Source: Hydractinia symbiolongicarpus (taxonomy: Eukaryota; Cnidaria; Hydrozoa; Anthoathecata; Hydractiniidae). Taken from it: a DNA stretch of 64,000 nucleotides. The notes under the pieces were generated by a model that was not told where the DNA came from, did no database searches, and worked only from the letters and a program-made list of their open reading frames with translations. The stretch is taken from NCBI RefSeq assembly GCF_029227915.1, contig NC_079879.1:15750001-15814000 (forward strand), given 5' to 3'. The position numbers and the translations under genes were made by a program. Below are positions 32,241 through 44,525 of this stretch, one piece after another. The stretch's first letter is position 1; every line of letters starts with the position of its first letter.

Positions 32241-33110
32241 TCACGTGGTTTCACCTGTCTGCGCAGGTTACCATTGGCCTAGTCCTTCCAGCCTCAATGC
32301 GCTACAACGTCCCAAGTCGTTTTCATTAGCGCCGTTGCTTTACAACACTCTTAACTACGTGCACAGGCCTATAAAGGCTGTAATATGGCCTTTTGCAGTC
32401 TAATAAAGGCCTCACACGTTAATCACGTGGTTCTATTTGCCTGTGCAGGTTACCATTGGTCTATTCCTTCCAGTCTCAATGCGCTACAACGTCCCAAGTC
32501 GTTTTCATTATCACCGTTGCCTTACAACACTCTTAACTACCTGCACAGTCCTATAAAGTCTGTAATATGGTGTTTGCAGTCTAATAAAGGCTTCACACGT
32601 AAATCACGTGGTTTCACCTGCCTGCGCAGGTTACCTTTGGACTAATCGTTCCAATCCTAATGTGCTACAACGTCCCAAGTCGTTTTCATTAGCGCCGTTG
32701 CTTTACAACACTCTTAACTACGTGCACATGCCTATAAAGGCTGTAATATGGCCTTTTGCAGTCTAATAAAGGCCTCACACGTAAATCACGCGGTTCCATT
32801 CGCCTGTGCAGGTTACCATTGGACTATTCCTTCCAGTCTCATTGCACCACAACGTCCCAAGTCGTTTTTATTAGCGCCGTTGCCTTAGAACACTCTTAAC
32901 TACGTGCACAGTCCTATAAAGTCTGTAATATGGTGTTTGCAGTCTAATAAAGGCTTCACACGTAAATCACGTGGTTTCACCTGCCTGCGCAGGTTACCTT
33001 TGGACTAATCGTTCCAGTCTCAATGTGCTACAACGTCCCAAGTCGTTTTCATTAGCGCCGTTGCTTTACAACACTCTTAACTACGTGCACAGGCCTATAA
33101 AGGCTGTAAT
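32241..33110 (+). repeat. Linker monomers, related to 54.8-55.4 kb
   Basis: 32385-32645 matches 54891-55151 at 22,506 bp, including CCAATCCTAATGTGC, a private C-to-T shared also with the 57.4-58.1 kb pair. The CATTGCACCAC / TTTTTATTAGC unit follows. At about 32,920 the sequence switches to GTCTGTAATATGGTG and then into the S-J-A order of the next block. Confidence 0.72.
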
Positions 33111-35150
33111 ATGGCCTTTTGCAGTCTAATAAAGGCCTCACACGTAAATCACGTGGTTTCACCTGTCTGCGCAGGTTACCATTGGCCTAGTCCTTCCAGC
33201 CTCAATGCGCTACAACGTCCCAAGTCGTTTTCATTAGTGCCGTTGCCTTACAACACTCTTAACTTCGTGCACAGTCCTATAAAGTCTGTAATATGGTGTT
33301 TGCAGTCTAATAAAGGCTTCACACGTAAATCACGTGGTTTCACCTGCCTGCGCAGGTTACCTTTGACTAATCGTTCCAGTCTCAATGTGCTACAACGTCC
33401 CAGGTCGTTTTCATTAGCGCCGTTGCTTTACAACACTCTTAACTACGTGCACAGGCCTATAAAGGCTGTAATATGGCCTTTTGCAGTCTAATAAAGGCCT
33501 CACACGTAAATCACGTGGTTTCACCTGTCTGCGCAGGTTACCATTGGCCTAGTCCTTCCAGTCTCAATGCGCTGCAACGTCCCAAGTCGTTTTCATTAGC
33601 GCCGTTGCCTTAGAACACTCTTAACTACGTGCACAGTCCTATAAAGGCTGTATTATGGCCTTTTGCAGTCTAAAAAAGGCCTCACACGTTAATCACGTGG
33701 TTCTATTTGCCTGTGCAGGTTACCATTGGTCTATTCCTTCCAGTCTCAATGCGCTACAACGTCCCAAGTCGTTTTCATTATCGCCGTTGCCTTACAACAC
33801 TCTTAACTACCTGCACAGTCCTATAAAGGCTGTAATATGGCCTTTTGCAGTCTAATAAAGGCCTCACACGTAAATCACGTGGTTTCACCTGCCTGCGCAG
33901 GTTACCTTTGGACTAATCGTTCCAATCCCAATGTGCTACAACGTCCCAAGTTGTTTTCATTAGCGCCGTTGCTTTACAACACTCTTAACTCCTGCACAGT
34001 CCTATAAAGGCTGTAATATGGCCTTTTGCAGTCTAATAAAGTCCTCACACGTAAATCACGCGGTTCCATTCGCCTGTGCAGGTTACCATTGGACTATTCC
34101 TTCCAGTCTCAATGCGCTGCAACGTCCCAAGTCGTTTTCATTGGCAAAGTTGCCTTAGAACACTCTTAAGTACGTGCAAAGTACTATAAAGTCTGTATTA
34201 TAGCCTTTTGCAGTCTAATAAAGGCCTCACACGTTAATCACGTGGTTCCATTTGCCTGTGCAGGTTACCATTGGTCTATTCCTTCCAATCTCAATGCGCT
34301 ACAACGTCCCAAGTCGTTTTCATTACCGCCGTTGCCTTACAACACTCTTAACTACCTGCACAGTGCTATAAAGTCTTTAATATGGTGTTTGCAGTCTAAT
34401 AAAGGCTTCACACGTAAATCACGTGGTTTCACCTGCCTGCGCAGGTTACCTTTGGACTAATCGTTCCAATCCCAATGTGCTACAACGTCCTAAGTCGTTT
34501 TCATTAGCGCTGTTGCTTTACAACACTCTTAACTACGTGCACAGGCCTATAAAGGCTGTAATATGGCCTTTTGCAGCCTAATAAAGGCCTCACACGTAAA
34601 TCACGTGGTTTCACCTGTCTGCGCAGGTTACCATTGGCCTAGTCCTTCCAGTCTCAATGCGCTGCAACGTCCCAAGTCGTTTTCATTAGCGCCGTTGCCT
34701 TAGAACACTCTTAACTACGTGCACAGTCCTATAAAGGCTGTAATATGGCCTTTTGCAGTCTAATAAAGGCCTCACACGTAAATCACGCGGTTTCATTCGC
34801 CTGTGCAGGTTACCATTGGACTATTCCTTCCAGTCTCATTGCGCCACAACGTCCCAAGTCGTTTTCATTAGCGCCGTTGCCTTAGAACACTCTTAACTAC
34901 GTGTACAGTCCTATAAAGGCTGTAATATGGCCCTTTGCAGTCTAATAAAGGCCTCACACGTAAATCACGTGGTTCCATTTGCCTGTGCAGGTTACCATTG
35001 GACTATTCCTTCCAGTCTCAATGCGCTGCAACGTCCCAAGTCGTTTTCATTGGCGAAGTTGCCTTAGAACACTCTTAAGTACGTGCAAAGTCCTATAAAG
35101 TCTGTATTATAGCCTTTTGCAGTCTAATAAAGGCCTCACACGTAAATCAC
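33111..35150 (+). repeat. Copy of 18.0-20.1 kb units
   Basis: The order S, J, S-like, A, C-like, D, CCAATCTC unit follows 18042-20080. Offsets step from 15,069 to 15,251 and back to 15,070 bp, meaning one monomer is present here but not there and another the reverse. Private variants include ATTACCGCCG (about 34,323) and CAGTGCTATAAAGTCTTT (about 34,362). Confidence 0.78.
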
Positions 35151-36393
35151 GTGGTTTCACCTGTCTGCGCAGGTTACCATTGGCCTAGTCCTTCCAGCCT
35201 CAATGCGCTACAACGTCCCAAGTCGTTTTCATTAGTGCCGTTGCCTTACAACACTCTTAACTTCGTGCACAGTCCTATAAAGTCTGTAATATGGTGTTTG
35301 CAGTCTAATAAAGGCTTCACACGTAAATCACGTGGTTTCACCTGCCTGCGCAGGTTACCTTTGACTAATCGTTCCAGTCTCAATGTGCTACAACGTCCCA
35401 AGTCGTTTTCATTAGTGCCGTTGCCTTACAACACTCTTAACTTCGTGCACAGTCCTATAAAGTCTGTAATATGGTGTTTGCAGTCTAATAAAGGCTTCAC
35501 ACGTAAATCACGTGGTTTCACCTGCCTGCGCAGGTTACCTTTGACTAATCGTTCCAGTCTCAATGTGCTACAACGTCCCAGGTCGTTTTCATTAGCGCCG
35601 TTGCTTTACAACACTCTTAACTACGTGCACAGGCCTATAAAGGGTGTAATATGGCCTTTTGCAGTCTAATAAAGGCCTCACACGTAAATCACGTGGTTTC
35701 ACCTGTCTGCGCAGGTTACCATTGGCCTAGTCCTTCCAGCCTCAATGCGCTACAACGTCCCAAGTCGTTTTCATTAGTGCCGTTGCCTTACAACACTCTT
35801 AACTTCGTGCACAGTCCTATAAAGTCTGTAATATGGTGTTTGCAGTCTAATAAAGGCTTCACACGTAAATCACGTGGTTTCACCTGCCTGCGCAGGTTAC
35901 CTTTGACTAATCGTTCCAGTCTCAATGTGCTACAACGTCCCAGGTCGTTTTCATTAGCGCCGTTGCTTTACAACACTCTTAACTACGTGCACAGGCCTAT
36001 AAAGGGTGTAATATGGCCTTTTGCAGTCTAATAAAGGCCTCACACGTAAATCACGTGGTTTCACCTGTCTGCGCAGGTTACCATTGGCCTAGTCCTTCCA
36101 GCCTCAATGTGCTACAACGTCCCAAGTCGTTTTCATTAGTGCCGTTGCCTTACAACACTCTTAACTTCGTGCACAGTCCTATAAAGTCTGTAATATGGTG
36201 TTTGCAGTCTAATAAAGGCTTCACACGTAAATCACGTGGTTTCACCTGCCTGCGCAGGTTACCTTTGACTAATCGTTCCAGTCTCAATGTGCTACAACGT
36301 CCCAGGTCGTTTTCATTAGCGCCGTTGCTTTACAACACTCTTAACTACGTGCACAGGCCTATAAAGGCTGTAATATGGCCTTTTGCAGTCTAA
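35151..36393 (+). repeat. Expanded S-J 362-bp dimer (about 3.5 copies)
   Basis: Three S-J dimers plus one extra J-type monomer lie in a row. Dimer starts at 35651 and 36013 are 362 bp apart, and the extra 180-bp unit lies at about 35,390-35,570. The third dimer has CTCAATGTGC where the others have CTCAATGCGC. GGGTGTAATATGG (35642 and 36004) marks the first two. The same cluster recurs at 44412-45654, while the counterpart at 20.1-20.8 kb has two dimers and that at 12.8-13.2 kb only one. Confidence 0.86.
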
Positions 36394-38690
36394 TAAAGGC
36401 CTCACACGTAAATCACGTGGTTTCACCTGTCTGCGCAGGTTACCATTGGCCTAGTCCTTCCAGTCTCAATGCGCTGCAACGTCCCAAGTCGTTTTCATTA
36501 GCGCCGTTGCCTTAGAACACTCTTAACTACGTGCACAGTCCTATAAAGGCTGTATTATGGCCTTTTGCAGTCTAAAAAAGGCCTCACACGTTAATCACGT
36601 GGTTCTATTTGCCTGTGCAGGTTACCATTGGTCTATTCCTTCCAGTCTCAATGCGCTACAACGTCCCAAGTCGTTTTCATTATCGCCGTTGCCTTACAAC
36701 ACTCTTAACTACCTGCACAGTCCTATAAAGGCTGTAATATGGCCTTTTGCAGTCTAATAAAGGCCTCACACGTAAATCACGCGGTTCCATTCGCCTGTGC
36801 ATGTTACCATTGGCGTAGTGCTTCCAGCCTCAATGCGCTACAACGTCCCAAGTCGTTTTCATTATCGCCGTTGCCTTACAACACTCTTAACTACCTGCAC
36901 AGTCCTATAAAGGCTGTAATATGGCCTTTTGCAGTCTAATAAAGGCCTCACACGTAAATCACGTGGTTCCATTTGCCTGTGCAGGTTACCTTTGGACTAA
37001 TCGTTCCAATCCCAATGTGCTACAACGTCCCAAGTTGTTTTCATTAGCGCCGTTGCTTTACAACACTCTTAACTCCTGCACAGTCCTATAAAGGCTGTAA
37101 TATGGCCTTTTGCAGTCTAATAAAGTCCTCACACGTAAATCACGCGGTTCCATTCGCCTGTGCAGGTTACCATTGGACTATTCCTTCCAGTCTCAATGCG
37201 CAGTCTCAATGCGTCCCAAGTCGTTTTCATTGGCAAAGTTGCCTTAGAACACTCTTAAGTACGTGCAAAGTACTATAAAGTCTGTATTATAGCCTTTTGC
37301 AGTCTAATAAAGGCCTCACACGTAAATCACGTGGTTTCACCTGTCTGCGCAGGTTACCATTGGCCTAGTCCTTCCAGCCTCAATGCGCTACAACGTCCCA
37401 AGTCGTTTTCATTAGTGCCGTTGCCTTACAACACTCTTAACTTCGTGCACAGTGCTATAAAGTCTGTAATATGGTGTTTGCAGTCTAATAAAGGCCTCAC
37501 ACGTTAATCACGTGGTTCCATTTGCCTGTGCAGGTTACCATTGGTCTATTCCTTCCAATCTCAATGCGCTACAACGTCCCAAGTCGTTTTCATTATCGCC
37601 GTTGCCTTACAACACTCTTAACTACCTGCACAGTCCTATAAAGTCTGTAATATGGTGTTTGCAGTCTAATAAAGGCTTCACACGTAAATCACGTGGTTTC
37701 ACCTGCCTGCGCAGGTTACCTTTGGACTAATCGTTCCAATCCCAATGTGCTACAACGTCCTAAGTCGTTTTCATTAGCGCTGTTGCTTTACAACACTCTT
37801 AACTACGTGCACAGGCCTATAAAGGCTGTTATATGGCCTTTTGCAGCCTAATAAAGGCCTCACACGTAAATCACGTGGTTTCACCTGTCTGCGCAGGTTA
37901 CCATTGGCCTAGTCCTTCCAGTCTCAATGCGCTGCAACGTCCCAAGTCGTTTTCATTAGCGCCGTTGCCTTAGAACACTCTTAACTACGTGCACAGTCCT
38001 ATAAAGGCTGTAATATGGCCTTTTGCAGTCTAATAAAGGCCTCACACGTAAATCACGCGGTTTCATTCGCCTGTGCAGGTTACCATTGGACTATTCCTTC
38101 CAGTCTCATTGCGCCACAACGTCCCAAGTCGTTTTCATTAGCGCCGTTGCCTTAGAAAACTCTTAACTACGTGCACAGTCCTATAAAGGCTGTATTATGG
38201 CATTTTGCAGTCTAATGAAGGCCTCACACGTTAATCACGTGGTTCCATTTGCCTGTGCAGGTTACCATTGGACTATTCCTTCCAGTCTCAATGCGCTACA
38301 ACGTCCCAAGTCGTTTTCATTATCGCCGTTCCCTTACAACACTCTTACTGCACAGTCCTATAAAGGCTGTAATATGGCCTTTTGCAGTCTAATAAAGGCT
38401 TCACACGTAAATCACGTGGTTTCACCTGCCTGCGCAGGTTACCTTTGGACTAATCGTTCCAATCCCAATGTGCTACAACGTCCTAAGTCGTTTTCATAAG
38501 CGCTGTTGCTTTACAACACTCTTAACTACGTGCACAGGCCTATAAAGGCTGTTATATGGCCTTTTGCAGCCTAATAAAGGCCTCACACGTAAATCACGTG
38601 GTTTCACCTGTCTGCGCAGGTTACCATTGGCCTAGTCCTTCCAGTCTCAATGCGCTGCAACGTCCCAAGTCGTTTTCATTAGCGCCGTTG
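36394..38690 (+). repeat. Left copy of the 16-monomer (2,905-bp) tandem pair
   Basis: Runs A (36557), B (36739, GGCGTAGTGC variant), C-like, D with a 13-bp microduplication, S, CCAATCTC unit and the GGCATTTTGCAG unit (38197). 35,785 to about 38,690 aligns with 38,690 to about 41,595 at exactly 2,905 bp (36013/38918, 36557/39462, 36739/39644, 37512/40417, 38197/41102). The join near 38,690 lies inside a monomer, between TCAATGCGCTGC and TTAACTTCGTGC segments. Confidence 0.87.
37188..37213 (+). repeat. 13-bp microduplication CAGTCTCAATGCG
   Basis: CAGTCTCAATGCG occurs twice in direct succession (37188-37200, 37201-37213), replacing the normal CTGCAACG before TCCCAAG, a net gain of 5 bp. The same event is at 40093-40118, exactly 2,905 bp on. 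It is absent from the otherwise equivalent unit near 46,460. Confidence 0.92.
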
Positions 38691-41595
38691 CCTTACAACA
38701 CTCTTAACTTCGTGCACAGTCCTATAAAGTCTGTAATATGGTGTTTGCAGTCTAATAAAGGCTTCACACGTAAATCACGTGGTTTCACCTGCCTGCGCAG
38801 GTTACCTTTGACTAATCGTTCCAGTCTCAATGTGCTACAACGTCCCAGGTCGTTTTCATTAGCGCCGTTGCTTTACAACACTCTTAACTACGTGCACAGG
38901 CCTATAAAGGGTGTAATATGGCCTTTTGCAGTCTAATAAAGGCCTCACACGTAAATCACGTGGTTTCACCTGTCTGCGCAGGTTACCATTGGCCTAGTCC
39001 TTCCAGCCTCAATGTGCTACAACGTCCCAAGTCGTTTTCATTAGTGCCGTTGCCTTACAACACTCTTAACTTCGTGCACAGTCCTATAAAGTCTGTAATA
39101 TGGTGTTTGCAGTCTAATAAAGGCTTCACACGTAAATCACGTGGTTTCACCTGCCTGCGCAGGTTACCTTTGACTAATCGTTCCAGTCTCAATGTGCTAC
39201 AACGTCCCAGGTCGTTTTCATTAGCGCCGTTGCTTTACAACACTCTTAACTACGTGCACAGGCCTATAAAGGCTGTAATATGGCCTTTTGCAGTCTAATA
39301 AAGGCCTCACACGTAAATCACGTGGTTTCACCTGTCTGCGCAGGTTACCATTGGCCTAGTCCTTCCAGTCTCAATGCGCTGCAACGTCCCAAGTCGTTTT
39401 CATTAGCGCCGTTGCCTTAGAACACTCTTAACTACGTGCACAGTCCTATAAAGGCTGTATTATGGCCTTTTGCAGTCTAAAAAAGGCCTCACACGTTAAT
39501 CACGTGGTTCTATTTGCCTGTGCAGGTTACCATTGGTCTATTCCTTCCAGTCTCAATGCGCTACAACGTCCCAAGTCGTTTTCATTATCGCCGTTGCCTT
39601 ACAACACTCTTAACTACCTGCACAGTCCTATAAAGGCTGTAATATGGCCTTTTGCAGTCTAATAAAGGCCTCACACGTAAATCACGCGGTTCCATTCGCC
39701 TGTGCATGTTACCATTGGCGTAGTGCTTCCAGCCTCAATGCGCTACAACGTCCCAAGTCGTTTTCATTATCGCCGTTGCCTTACAACACTCTTAACTACC
39801 TGCACAGTCCTATAAAGGCTGTAATATGGCCTTTTGCAGTCTAATAAAGGCCTCACACGTAAATCACGTGGTTCCATTTGCCTGTGCAGGTTACCTTTGG
39901 ACTAATCGTTCCAATCCCAATGTGCTACAACGTCCCAAGTTGTTTTCATTAGCGCCGTTGCTTTACAACACTCTTAACTCCTGCACAGTCCTATAAAGGC
40001 TGTAATATGGCCTTTTGCAGTCTAATAAAGTCCTCACACGTAAATCACGCGGTTCCATTCGCCTGTGCAGGTTACCATTGGACTATTCCTTCCAGTCTCA
40101 ATGCGCAGTCTCAATGCGTCCCAAGTCGTTTTCATTGGCAAAGTTGCCTTAGAACACTCTTAAGTACGTGCAAAGTACTATAAAGTCTGTATTATAGCCT
40201 TTTGCAGTCTAATAAAGGCCTCACACGTAAATCACGTGGTTTCACCTGTCTGCGCAGGTTACCATTGGCCTAGTCCTTCCAGCCTCAATGCGCTACAACG
40301 TCCCAAGTCGTTTTCATTAGTGCCGTTGCCTTACAACACTCTTAACTTCGTGCACAGTGCTATAAAGTCTGTAATATGGTGTTTGCAGTCTAATAAAGGC
40401 CTCACACGTTAATCACGTGGTTCCATTTGCCTGTGCAGGTTACCATTGGTCTATTCCTTCCAATCTCAATGCGCTACAACGTCCCAAGTCGTTTTCATTA
40501 TCGCCGTTGCCTTACAACACTCTTAACTACCTGCACAGTCCTATAAAGTCTGTAATATGGTGTTTGCAGTCTAATAAAGGCTTCACACGTAAATCACGTG
40601 GTTTCACCTGCCTGCGCAGGTTACCTTTGGACTAATCGTTCCAATCCCAATGTGCTACAACGTCCTAAGTCGTTTTCATTAGCGCTGTTGCTTTACAACA
40701 CTCTTAACTACGTGCACAGGCCTATAAAGGCTGTTATATGGCCTTTTGCAGCCTAATAAAGGCCTCACACGTAAATCACGTGGTTTCACCTGTCTGCGCA
40801 GGTTACCATTGGCCTAGTCCTTCCAGTCTCAATGCGCTGCAACGTCCCAAGTCGTTTTCATTAGCGCCGTTGCCTTAGAACACTCTTAACTACGTGCACA
40901 GTCCTATAAAGGCTGTAATATGGCCTTTTGCAGTCTAATAAAGGCCTCACACGTAAATCACGCGGTTTCATTCGCCTGTGCAGGTTACCATTGGACTATT
41001 CCTTCCAGTCTCATTGCGCCACAACGTCCCAAGTCGTTTTCATTAGCGCCGTTGCCTTAGAAAACTCTTAACTACGTGCACAGTCCTATAAAGGCTGTAT
41101 TATGGCATTTTGCAGTCTAATGAAGGCCTCACACGTTAATCACGTGGTTCCATTTGCCTGTGCAGGTTACCATTGGACTATTCCTTCCAGTCTCAATGCG
41201 CTACAACGTCCCAAGTCGTTTTCATTATCGCCGTTCCCTTACAACACTCTTACTGCACAGTCCTATAAAGGCTGTAATATGGCCTTTTGCAGTCTAATAA
41301 AGGCTTCACACGTAAATCACGTGGTTTCACCTGCCTGCGCAGGTTACCTTTGGACTAATCGTTCCAATCCCAATGTGCTACAACGTCCTAAGTCGTTTTC
41401 ATAAGCGCTGTTGCTTTACAACACTCTTAACTACGTGCACAGGCCTATAAAGGCTGTTATATGGCCTTTTGCAGCCTAATAAAGGCCTCACACGTAAATC
41501 ACGTGGTTTCACCTGTCTGCGCAGGTTACCATTGGCCTAGTCCTTCCAGTCTCAATGCGCTGCAACGTCCCAAGTCGTTTTCATTAGCGCCGTTG
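38691..41595 (+). repeat. Right copy of the 16-monomer (2,905-bp) tandem pair
   Basis: Repeats the left copy, including the 13-bp microduplication and the CATAAGCGCTG variant (38496 and 41401). Both are close to identical by eye. It ends where GTGCACAGGCC / GTTATATGG leads to a TTAGAACACTC unit rather than back to TTCGTGCAC. Confidence 0.87.
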
Positions 41596-44525
41596 CCTTA
41601 GAACACTCTTAACTACGTGCACAGTCCTATAAAGGCTGTAATATGGCCTTTTGCAGTCTAATAAAGGCCTCACACGTAAATCACGCGGTTTCATTCGCCT
41701 GTGCAGGTTACCATTGGACTATTCCTTCCAGTCTCATTGCGCCACAACGTCCCAAGTCGTTTTCATTAGCGCCGTTGCCTTAGAAAACTCTTAACTACGT
41801 GCACAGTCCTATAAAGGCTGTATTATGGCATTTTGCAGTCTAATGAAGGCCTCACACGTTAATCACGTGGTTCCATTTGCCTGTGCAGGTTACCATTGGA
41901 CTATTCCTTCCAGTCTCAATGCGCTACAACGTCCCAAGTCGTTTTCATTATCGCCGTTGCCTTACAACACTCTTAACTACCTGCACAGTCCTATAAAGGC
42001 TGTAATATGGCCTTTTGCAGTCTAATAAAGTCCTGACACGTAAATCACGTGGCTTCACCGGTCTGCGCAGGTTACCATTGGCCTAGTCCTTCAAATCCCA
42101 ATGTGCTACAACGTCCCAAGTCGTTTTCATTAGCGAAGTTGCCTTAGAACACTCTTTACTACGTCCACAGTCCTATAAAGGTTGTAATATGGCCTTTTGC
42201 AGTCTAATAAAAGCCGCACACGTAAATCACGTGGTTTCACCTGTCTGCGCAGGTTACCATTGGCCTAGTCCTTCCAGCCTCAATGCGCTACAACGTCCCA
42301 AGTCGTTTTCATTAGCGCCGTTGCTTTATAACACTCTTAACTACGTGCACAGGCCTATAAAGGCTGTAATATGGCCTTTTGCAGTCTAATAAAGGCCTCA
42401 CACGTTAATCACGTGGTTTCACCTGTCTGCGCAGGTTACCATTGGCCTAGTCCTTCCAGTCTCAATGCGCTGCAACGTCCCAAGTCGTTTTCATTAGCGC
42501 CGCTGCGTTAGAACACTCTTAACTACGTGCACAGTCCTATAAAGGCTGTATTATGGCCTTTTGCAGTCTAATAAAGGCCTCACACGTTAATCACGTGGTT
42601 CCATTTGCCTTTGCAGGTTACCATTGGACTATTCCTTCCAGTCTCAATGCGCTGCAACGTCCCAAGTCGTTTTCATTGGCGAAGTTGCCTTAGAACACTC
42701 TTAAGTACGTGCAAAGTCCTATAAAGTCTGTATTATAGCCTTTTGCAGTCTAATAAAGGCCTCACACGTAAATCACGTGGTTCACATGCCTGCGCAGGTT
42801 ACCTTTGGACTAATTGTTCCACTCTCAATGTGCTACAACGTCCCAAGTCGTTTTCATTAGCGCCGCTGCTTTACAACACTCTTAACTCCTGCACAGTCCT
42901 ATAAAGGCTGTAATATGGCCTTTTGCAGTCTAATAAAGTCCTCACACGTAAATCACGTGGCTTCACCGGTCTGTGCAGGTTACCATTGGCCTAGTCCTTC
43001 AAATCCCAATGTGCTACAACGTCCCAAGTCGTTTTCATTAGCGAAGTTGCCTTAGAACATTCTTTACTACGTCCACAGTCCTATAAAGGTTGTAATATGG
43101 CGTTTTGCAGTCTAATAAAAGCCGCACACGTAAATCACGTGGTTTCACCTGTCTGCGCAGGTTACCATTGGCCTAGTCCTTCCAGCCTCAACGCGCTACA
43201 ACGTCCCAAGTCGTTTTCATTAGCGCCGTTGCTTTACAACACTCTTAACTACGTGCACAGGCCTATAAAGGCTGTAATATGGCCTTTTGCAGTCTAATAA
43301 AGGCCTCACACGTTAATCACGTGGTTCTATTTGCCTGTGCAGGTTACCATTGGTCTATTCCTTCCAGTCTCAATGCGCTACAACGTCCCAAGTCGTTTTC
43401 ATTATCACCGTTGCCTTACAACACTCTTAACTACCTGCACAGTCCTATAAAGTCTGTAATATGGTGTTTGCAGTCTAATAAAGGCTTCACACGTAAATCA
43501 CGTGGTTTCACCTGCCTGCGCAGGTTACCTTTGGACTAATCGTTCCAATCCCAATGTGCTACAACGTCCCAAGTCGTTTTCATTAGCGCCGTTGCTTTAC
43601 AACACTCTTAACTACGTGCACATGCCTATAAAGGCTGTAATATGGCCTTTTGCAGTCTAATAAAGCCCTCACACGTAAATCACGCAGTTCCATTCGCCTG
43701 TGCAGGTTACCATTGGACTATTCCTTCCAGTCTCATTGCACCACAACGTCCCAAGTCGTTTTTATTAGCGCCGTTGCCTTAGAACACTCTTAACTACGTG
43801 CACAGTCCTATAAAGGCTGTAATATGGCCTTTTGTTGTCTAATAAAGACCTCACACATAAATCACGTGGTTTCACCTGTCTGTGCAGGTTACCATTGGCC
43901 TAGTCCTTCCAGTCTCAATGCGCTGCAACGTCCCAAGTCGTTTTCATTAGCGCTGTTGCCTTAGAACACTCTTTACTACGTGCACAGTCCTATAAAGGCT
44001 GTAATATGGCCTTTTGCAGTCTAATAAAGGCCTCACACGTAAATCACGCGGTTTCATTCGCCTGTGCAGGTTACCATTGGACTATTCCTTCCAGTCTCAT
44101 TGCGCCACAACGTCCCAAGTCGTTTTCATTAGCGCCGTTGCCTTAGAACACTCTTAACTACGTGTACAGTCCTATAAAGGCTGTAATATGGCCCTTTGCA
44201 GTCTAATAAAGTCCTCACACGTAAATCACGCGGTTCCATTCGCCTGTGCAGGTTACCATTGGACTATTCCTTCCAGTCTCAATGCGCTGCAACGTCCCAA
44301 GTCGTTTTCATTGGCAAAGTTGCCTTAGGACACTCTTAAGTACGTGCAAAGTACTATAAAGTCTGTATTATAGCCTTTTGCAGTCTAATAAAGGCCTCAC
44401 ACGTAAATCACGTGGTTTCACCTGTCTGCGCAGGTTACCATTGGCCTAGTCCTTCCAGCCTCAATGCGCTACAACGTCCCAAGTCGTTTTCATTAGTGCC
44501 GTTGCCTTACAACACTCTTAACTTC
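41596..44525 (+). repeat. Left member, 6.35-kb tandem pair (second half)
   Basis: 41825, 42189, 43097 and 43279 recur at 48176, 48540, 49448 and 49630, all exactly 6,351 bp later. The block contains the GGCATTTTGCAG unit, G-H pairs, F and the TTTGTTGTCT unit (43831). Unlike 22580 and 25847, the unit at 41825 has full-length TTGCCTTACAACACTC rather than the shortened version. Private changes are CACGCAGTTCC (about 43,683) and TTAGGACACTC (about 44,336). Confidence 0.86.

Noticed and set aside
35151-35669. 172-codon open frame, and dozens of 66-126-codon open frames, as a family of repeat proteins
   Set aside because: All lie within satellite monomers in one frame, start at ATG or GTG wherever the repeat supplies it, and stop at the monomer's own TAA. 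Their lengths change with 1-bp indels, and no domain or gene structure is visible.
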